From assembly GCA_029207755.1 (NCBI GenBank), contig JARCOQ010000081.1:62001-126000 (forward strand): a stretch of DNA of 64,000 nt, written 5' to 3'. Each line of letters starts with the position of its first letter. Position 1 is the stretch's first letter. The notes under the pieces were generated by a model that worked only from the letters and a program-made list of their open reading frames with translations, ran no database searches and was not told the origin of the DNA. Shown here one piece after another: positions 57,301-64,000 of this stretch. Both the position numbers and the translations under genes were made by a program. This DNA comes from Chamaea fasciata. Its lineage: Eukaryota > Chordata > Aves > Passeriformes > Sylviidae.

Positions 57301-60300
57301 CCTAACTGCTACCCTACATTGACATGTTTGTAAGGCAGCTGTATAGAGTACACTGAACAAGCAGAAAGGACATCCAAGTACAGAATTGCCGTTGTTATGC
57401 CCCATGTCATCCATGTTCACGTGCACAAACATAGTGTACAGCAGGTAATTTTCCATCTTGCTTTCCTATGGTCTGTAAAAATCTTACAGTTTCTGGTTGG
57501 GACTGAGACATTTGAAAGCATCCACGTGGTTAGTGGAAATGAACGGCAGCTTTAATGATTAAGCCACTCGGATACTTGCTGGCTGGCAAACTTACTGACA
57601 TTTTATAACCAGTTTTAGTCCGCTCCTCTTTATGGGAGTTGGGAGGGAGAGTAAAATTCAGGTGTATATTTTTTAAGGACAAATAACTGATTAATAGGGA
57701 AGTTCAGTCAGGAGCTTGAGAGAATTGCTCACCTACAATTAAATTAGTTCAATGTGATGCGTAAAGCTTCATGTGCAGTGAACGTCTTCTACCAACACCA
57801 AACCAGGAGTGTTTCAGCTGGAGTATGTAACAGCTGATTTACAATTATGTGCTGGTAAATTAGTGTCTCATCTTCAAAAAAAGAGTCTTATTAGTTATTT
57901 ATTGGTAATACTTGGATGCTGTGCCACCCTGAAGTTGTGACACAATTTGGAAATCGATCCTTAGTGGACCTAGAGGTAGAACAGACTGCATGAGTTGTAG
58001 GACATGGCTGTGATTGAACTGAAGGGGGAGCAGTTTTTAGTGTAGCTTAATGACACCCGCAGTTCTTGGGTTTGGTAAAAACACACAGGTACAGATAAGC
58101 CCTTTTCTTAAGTAACTGCAAATTGCATAAATCTACATCTCCGAGTCTGCTGTATTGTCCTACCACTTGTAACTTTAGGCTTGAAATAACAAGTATTTGT
58201 GAAATGGATTTAGAAAAGTTGCCTTATCACTGAATTTATATTTTTTTTTCTCAAAGTCTTTGACCTTTGGCATTGATATTTTATCACAGGGGAAGGTGTT
58301 TCCAGTAGGCAGTGCTGGTGTGGCTGTGCATGCGGGTGTGTGCACACAGCCTGGTGTGGACCCTTGTTTGTTTTGCAGGTGTCCTGTTAGCTTGGCTGTT
58401 TCCTTCTCCTTCAGCTGTAGGACAGGATTTTCTCGTTGGCTTGTTCCCTCCTTAAACTGTCTTTCTCCCTCCTCTGAGGTGCTGCTGTGCTGCAGTCTCC
58501 TTGTGACGTTTAACAGGCTGTAATTAGCCCAGACACAGGAGTCGGGGTTGTCTGGGGCAGCATGATTCCAGTGATGAAAAGGCATAATAATAATTCCCCC
58601 TCAGTTCACTTGCACTTGGTGCTGTTTGATCCTGCGACTCAATCAGGAGTGGACAACATAGCTGTATTTTCTGCTCACTTTGCCTGATAGTGACTGATCT
58701 GATTTCCCCCATGTCTGTAATTAATTTTCCCACAGAAGTATGCTTAGGTTTATGGCTTAGATAATAAGTGCTGGTGACTTGTGCTACTGTCTACATGTTT
58801 TAATCCTTTGCCACGTCTAGATGGACTAAACAAATGCATAGTTGTTGCCCTGCTGTAATGATTACTGTGGTGAAGACTTTTTTTTTTTGATTTTTATACG
58901 CTGCTGTTTATTTTGCAAGAAGTTATTGAATTACTCCTCCAGAAGGCTACTAAAGTAAGAGGTTTATGGCTTTTATTGTCCTTCTGTTATATCAGCAGTT
59001 AATGGACAAGTAGGTAGAAAGTACTGAAAATTTGGGTTCTACTGTAAAAATGGCATCAAACCCAGTCTTTCCTGGATACAATTATTGAGGTGTATAGTCC
59101 TGTGTAAAAAAATCCCAAGCATTAAAACCTGAAGCAAAATCCCCCAAGTCACGAGTCGATATCGAAGATAGAAGGCAATTAATATTTGGGAGAGCCAGTG
59201 AATGCAGCACGATGAGCGTGACAAAATGTCCTGGGAGTTGGGTGTGTGTAAGAGCCAAATCTGTGCCATTGGTTTATACTCCGAGTTTTCTGGATGAACT
59301 GGAAAGAAAGGCAGTATTGTTGTTGGGACATGTAAATTGCTGTATTATTTCATTTCTCTCCAAGGGAAAACTTGTCTCTTCAGGAATTTCCCATCCAGTA
59401 TTTACAGCTGATTCTATCACTTCTGAGTAAAGTTACTTTTCAAATTGTCTTCTTAGTAAATCTTTTTTAAAAAGTTGACTTTTTGCTAGAGTAGTTCAAA
59501 ATGTAATGCTGTTTTGTGTGGTCAAAGATCGTTATGCTTGTTCTGGAAATTGTTTCATTTCCAAGGAAAACTTGTTGTAGAAGAATTTGAGTGAAATGAT
59601 TATTTCAAGCTACTTGTCACAAGAAGAATTAGCTAGAGATTAACCTGTTGGAGCAGGACATTTTTTTCTCTCAACTTCCATTTAGACTTCAATTTTATTA
59701 TCCCTTTTTTTGGCATGGGTTTGTTTTCTTGTGTGCTTGCAGATAATAGTGACATCTGACTTCTCTCAAGACGCTTAACCTGCTGTGTTAGAAGGAAAGA
59801 GAAATCTCTCCTGTTTCCATCAATCTTGTATGGCTGATGAAGAAAAAACAGTGGCTATGCTATATTAGGGGGATGTATTTTTGTTCTGCTGTTTCGTTGC
59901 TGGACTCGTGTCCGTGTTGCAATGTAGTTGTGAAAGAAAGATATATTTATCTTTCAAATAAAGGACTTTTAATATGCTGAAGGAAAAGTGAATTCTCATG
60001 CTAGGTCATATCTGTTTACCAGGGATAATTTGGTTGGTAGAAATCCTGAAGACTGATTATGTGGCTCCTCTAACTGCCAGTGGGTTTCTGGACCTTGTCC
60101 TGTGAACAAGGTAAAGCTGAGGATGCCCTGGTATATCTGAAATGCCACTGAAACTTAACAGGCTTCAGTCACAGCATTTAGGAGTTGAAGGGAGTTACTT
60201 CTTTCCTAAAATGCCCTGTTCCATTTTACAAGTGGCACAAAGCATGAGCGAGGCCAGGTCTGCTAAAAAACCACCATACTTAAAACTCTAGCAAGTCCAA

Positions 60301-63087
60301 GTTCCTTTGCAAGTGAAGTTCTTGTATGTGGTACCAAGACCTGCATTTACGTGCTTAGAAAAAATCCTTTTTTAAAATTTATTTTTCTGTGTTTAGAAAC
60401 TACCCTTGTTTTGCCACCCTAGTCAACGTAGAAGAGTGTTTTGTGGGCTAGGTGATTTTGTTATCAAAATCTCATGTTATTGTTTTAAATGTGTTGTATT
60501 GAACAAAATGAAGCACCTGGCTTTCAGCAGTGATTTAAATAACAATTAGTATATATAAAGAACATTCCTTAAAATGCCTCCCTGAAAGTAGATGCTCATA
60601 AATATTGAGGGAGACCTTACACCCTTTGTGATTAAGCGGTGCTGAAATTATTTCAAAAACTAAATTTTTGAAATGCTGCTGTAATTAATGATTAATAGGG
60701 AGCTTAAATTCAGCTAAGTACCTGCCTGAGAAGTGCCAGTGCTGCTTGGTTTTCTGTGTTTGCCTCTCCTAGCAATGCTTTTTGTGTTCACGTCGAAAGT
60801 GGAGGTAAACAGTTTACAGATAAAATGGAGCCTCCTCCATAAAACTGCAGCACTGGGGAGATGTCAGGATACATCCAGGTTGGAAACAAGCCCTTGACTG
60901 TTAACAGGAACAAACAAAGTATGTGACCCATGCCGTGCAGCTGGCGAGGGGGCTCGGAGACTGTGCAGTGATTCTCCCAGCCCCGGTAGCTCTGGCAGCA
61001 GGGCTGCAGCACATTGTTGGTGTGGATTTCCTGCAGGGCCATGTTTCTGTTGGAGGCGGTGCACAGGCTGCTGTGTGGACATCAAATTATTCTATTGGTT
61101 TGAGGATTAATGAGGTTAAATTAGCTCAGTGGCTGACTGCACATTTTGTTGAGGTTCAAGCTGTCCAGGCTGCTGCAGTTAATAGGAGCAGCCCAGAATG
61201 CTGCCGGTTAAATGTGAGTTACTCATCAGGGATCCAGAGTTCATTATTGGAAGGAATAGGACAACTTTACTCCTGAAGAAGTTCAACTGGTTGGGAATAC
61301 TCTTCCCTGTGTTGTTTGAGAGGCAGAACTGGAGAGAGCATCATTGATCAGCAGCACAGCAGGACACCTTGACGATAGGTTTAGGGTGGATGTATTGCTC
61401 TCTTTATACCTGTTGAACAGATAGAAGTATTGGTGATAAACTAAACTCCTTTGGGCCTTTGATTTGCATAAAAATGATGTCCCGTTCACTAATGAAAAAA
61501 TTATTTGGAGCTAGAGGGAAGTGAAGAGCTTGGAATGAGTATCTCTGCTTAAAAACCAAACCAAGGTAAAGGCAGCCAACTGAAGTGTCTGTCGGAAGAG
61601 TTGGGCCCTGTTTGGGAACACCTGGAAGAGACGTTCTTTTTGTCTTCATCTTCTTCCCTTTCTTTTCAGAAATACTACTTTTAGAGCTGTCCTGATAATA
61701 CTTCCTAAGCCTAAGTGCATTGTATAACACATGGCATAAGTGATGAGAACATAGGCCATGGAGCTGGTTCAATATTAAGGAGAGATTCTTGAATATACCA
61801 CATTGGGCAATTCTTTCCATTTCTGGATCCTTGGCTTCTGTTGAATGGCAGTGCTACAACTGAGTGCAGTTATGTGGGATATGTCAAATAGAAACTTTGA
61901 CTCTGTATCACTCAATTAGGAAGCCAGAATAATACTGTGTTTTAGACTCTGTAAGCTTTCCTAAGCATTAGTTTGGTTGGCCCTGGGTGCTTGCTATGGT
62001 TTTTTAACAACAATTTGCCTTCTTTTTTTTGAAGTTCAAAGACTCTCCATGGTTTGTTTGTGGTTTTTTTGTTTGTTTGTTTTAAATTTTTTATTGTAGT
62101 TTATTTGCTTTCCCATTTCTGTGCCTATTAAAACATACTGAGAAGCTGCTGGAGAGCTTAGTGATCCATCAGGACAGTTGGTGCAGTCAGTGACAACAAA
62201 GCCATCACCTTTGCAGGTCAGACAGTTTGGAGAAGTGAGTTCAGGAAGCAACCTTGAACACAAATTGTCCTCCTTATGAAAATGATGTTAGTGAGGCTGA
62301 TGGGGCTGACAGGCAAAGTCTGCTGGAGGCTTTTTTTCAGGTGTTGTCCCTTTGTCACTTTTTAATTGATGCTCACGTGGGAGATGCTGTTAGTTATGTC
62401 TAACTCTTCAAATGGGTTGGCAAGGTCTTCCTTTACTAAGTCTTTGTGATCTCTTCTCTTACCTGTTTTACCTCATCAGTCCAGAGTGCTTCTGGACCAG
62501 AAAGCAGATATCCCATAGAACGGATGTACAAAAGGAGCTGACTAGAGGTTTTCTGGTGAAACAGGATTTATCTGGAGTGGGGAAATGTGATTTCATAAAA
62601 ATGGGAGCTTGTTTTGTAGACTTCATTTCAGTGAAACTTTAAAGAGGGCAACCCTGCCACTCTCCCAGTTCCAGACTGTCAAGTGTAGGAGGAGGGAAAG
62701 GGGAAGAGATCAAATCTTACATGTCACGCTTCTAGTTAATGCTCTGGCCTATTAAACCAGACTCTTGCATATTTCCTGGGGGTACATGAGAAGCAACCTA
62801 AAAACTCTGCACTACTTTGGGAATAGTGGCCTTTCTGTGACTCGTGTAACAACTTCTGATCCTCCTGAATTTCATTCCGTGTGAATGAGGGCAAGATAAA
62901 ATCTCGGGCAAAAACTTATGGAATGTTGGAACAGCTCTGTTAAAAGCTCAGTAATAAAAAGTAATAAAACCTTGGGAGCTTTAGTTACAGGTTTTCAAAA
63001 GTTGCTTAACACTGTTATATTTTAATTTATATTGACTTGGAAGGAAATGTTTTCTGAATAAAATTTAGCATGTTCTTAATATTTGCA

Positions 63088-63225
63088 AAAGTCTGTTGGC
63101 CTTCGTAGCCACGAGGGCACAATGCTGGATCATGTTCAGCTGCTGTAACAAGCACCCCCAGGTGCCTTTTTGACTAGGCACTGTCCAGCAATTCTGCCCT
63201 CGTCCCGTAGCACTCCAGGAGGTTT
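63088..63225 (-). mobile_element. CR1 LINE fragment (3' end of ORF2)
   Basis: GTTGGCCTTCGTAGCCACGA then GGGCACAATGCTGGATCATG TTCAGCTGCTG, then CACCCCCAGGTGCCTTTTTGA. The reverse complement follows the conserved C-terminal part of the CR1 reverse-transcriptase ORF (pattern DLGVLVDSRLNMSQ...AQVAKKAN). The element points to the minus strand and is 5'-truncated and old. It directly abuts an A-rich tract and the satellite. Confidence 0.8.
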
Positions 63226-63227
63226 TT

Positions 63228-63298
63228 GGGAAAAAAAAAGAAAAAAGGAAAAAAAAAAAGAGGAGGAAAAAAAAAGAAAAACAAACAAACAAAAAACC
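63228..63298 (+). repeat. A-rich simple repeat
   Basis: [22 protein letters not shown] sequence ending in (AAAC)n. It separates the CR1 fragment from the satellite. Confidence 0.9.
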
Positions 63299-63304
63299 AC
63301 TGGC

Positions 63305-64000
63305 CCATGCAGCAACCCACTTGGATGTGTCTGCAGTCCTGGAAGCTTGAGTACCCTTTTTTCTCCTATGAATACACCTTGAGCTTGTTTGGGAGTGGTC
63401 TCACTTCCATGTATCTGCAGACCTTGAAGCTTCACTACCCATTCTTCTCAAAAAAAATTGGACCTTGAGCTTGTTTGGGGGTGGTCTCACTTCCATGTGT
63501 CTGCAGTCCTGAAGGTTTGACTACCCTTTTTTCTCCTACAAATGGACCTTGAGCTTCTTTTTGGCAGTCTAACTTCCATTTGTCTGCAGTCCTGGAAGCT
63601 TGACCACCCTTTTTTCTCTAAAAATTGCACCTTCAGTCTCTTAGATGGGTGGCATTTTCATGTGTCTGCTGTCAACAAGCTTATGGTCAATTTACAAATG
63701 AAAACATGGTAGTCAAGTTTCCAGGACTGCAGACAGAGAAAAGTGACACCCCCCCAAAAAAAGCTCAAGGTCCATTTGTATGAGAAAAAAGGGTAGTCCA
63801 GCTTCCAGGACTGCAGACACATGGAGGTGAGACCACCCCAAACAAGCTCAAGATCCAATTTTTGGAGAAAAAAAGGGTAGTCAAGCTTCCAGGGCTGCAG
63901 ACACATGGAAGTGAGACCCCCCCCAAACAAGCTCAAGGTCCAATTTTTGGAGAAAAAAAAGGATAGTCAAACCTCCTGGACTGCAGACACATCAAAGTGA
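63305..64000. repeat. 85-bp satellite that switches orientation (large inverted repeat)
   Basis: Forward units (63305-63660) contain ACCTTGAGCTTGTTTGGGGG, TGGTCTCACTTCCATGTGTC, TGCAGTCCTGGAAGCTTGAC and TACCCTTTTTTCTCC. CCTTGAGC recurs at 63377, 63463 and 63547, with a diverged copy at 63630, spacings 83-86. From about 63690 to the window end the units are in reverse complement (AAGCTCAAGGTCC at 63761, 63844 and 63929, spacings 83 and 85). The array continues beyond the window. Open frames follow the repeat and are not genes. Confidence 0.9.

Larger units (their letters stand above)
38862..63087. other. AT-richer, gene-poor region
   Basis: About 24 kb with ordinary AT-rich composition, scattered T and A runs and stops in all frames. 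I read it on both strands without finding a defensible exon, RNA gene or retroelement. Open frames are below about 150 codons and lack family motifs. Small features inside are a 105-bp direct repeat, a GC-rich patch at 42240-42440 and a hairpin at 43688, listed separately. It may be intergenic or a long intron. Confidence 0.6.

Noticed and set aside
60923..61276. 117-codon plus-strand frame with a GC-richer composition
   Set aside because: No recognisable motif, no splice sites or conservation evidence.
1..64000. Prokaryotic features (operons, ribosome binding sites, CRISPR arrays)
   Set aside because: Spliced exons, CR1 LINEs and retroviral LTRs show this is vertebrate DNA; tandem repeats lack the repeat-spacer structure of CRISPR.

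Overview
This window is vertebrate, most probably avian (passerine-like), genomic DNA. Genes are split into short exons with GT/AG splice sites. There are CR1 LINE fragments, a class II (betaretrovirus-like) endogenous retrovirus, and members of three families that are expanded in birds: maestro HEAT-like repeat (MROH) proteins, C2H2 zinc-finger proteins and PIM-like kinases. No rRNA, tRNA, CRISPR array or prokaryotic signal was seen. All coordinates were read by eye; family names come from motif recognition, not from a search.

Layout. 1-2796 (minus): the middle of an intact-looking MROH gene with eight exons in consistent phase, cut by the window edge. 2970-7110: no recognisable gene. 7115-17330: a complex repeat-driven neighbourhood. 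It holds a truncated zinc-finger array, one intact 14-finger C2H2 gene (12336-13910), two copies of a RAB4-like promoter plus first exon (one followed by a broken second exon), an extra orphan copy of the zinc-finger promoter, and minisatellites between them, closed by a probable solo LTR. 17452-18899: two MROH fragments in the wrong order, the second broken. 22065-24263: a five-exon PIM-like serine/threonine kinase gene with all catalytic motifs intact, followed by a decayed tandem copy (24490-25010). 27083-31090: a CR1 fragment and a broken class II retrovirus (RT remains, 3' LTR, dUTPase remains). 31235-32491 (minus): an orphan zinc-finger promoter and two flotillin-like exon copies. 33668-38520: five kinds of tandem array, including a 41-bp minisatellite of about 40 copies and an array of YY1-like GCCGCCAT sites. 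38862-63087: a sudden change to AT-richer, gene-poor sequence with no exon I can defend. 63088-64000: a CR1 fragment and then an 85-bp satellite that reverses direction, making a large inverted repeat at the window end.

Biology. The genes do not form one pathway. The left 38 kb looks like a GC-rich, microchromosome-type region where gene families (zinc fingers, MROH, PIM, RAB4-like, flotillin-like) have been copied, truncated and reshuffled among minisatellites and retroelements. The most unusual pattern is one GC-box block that heads both the zinc-finger and the RAB4-like transcription starts, each preceded by the same repeat types, as if promoter and repeats were copied as a module.
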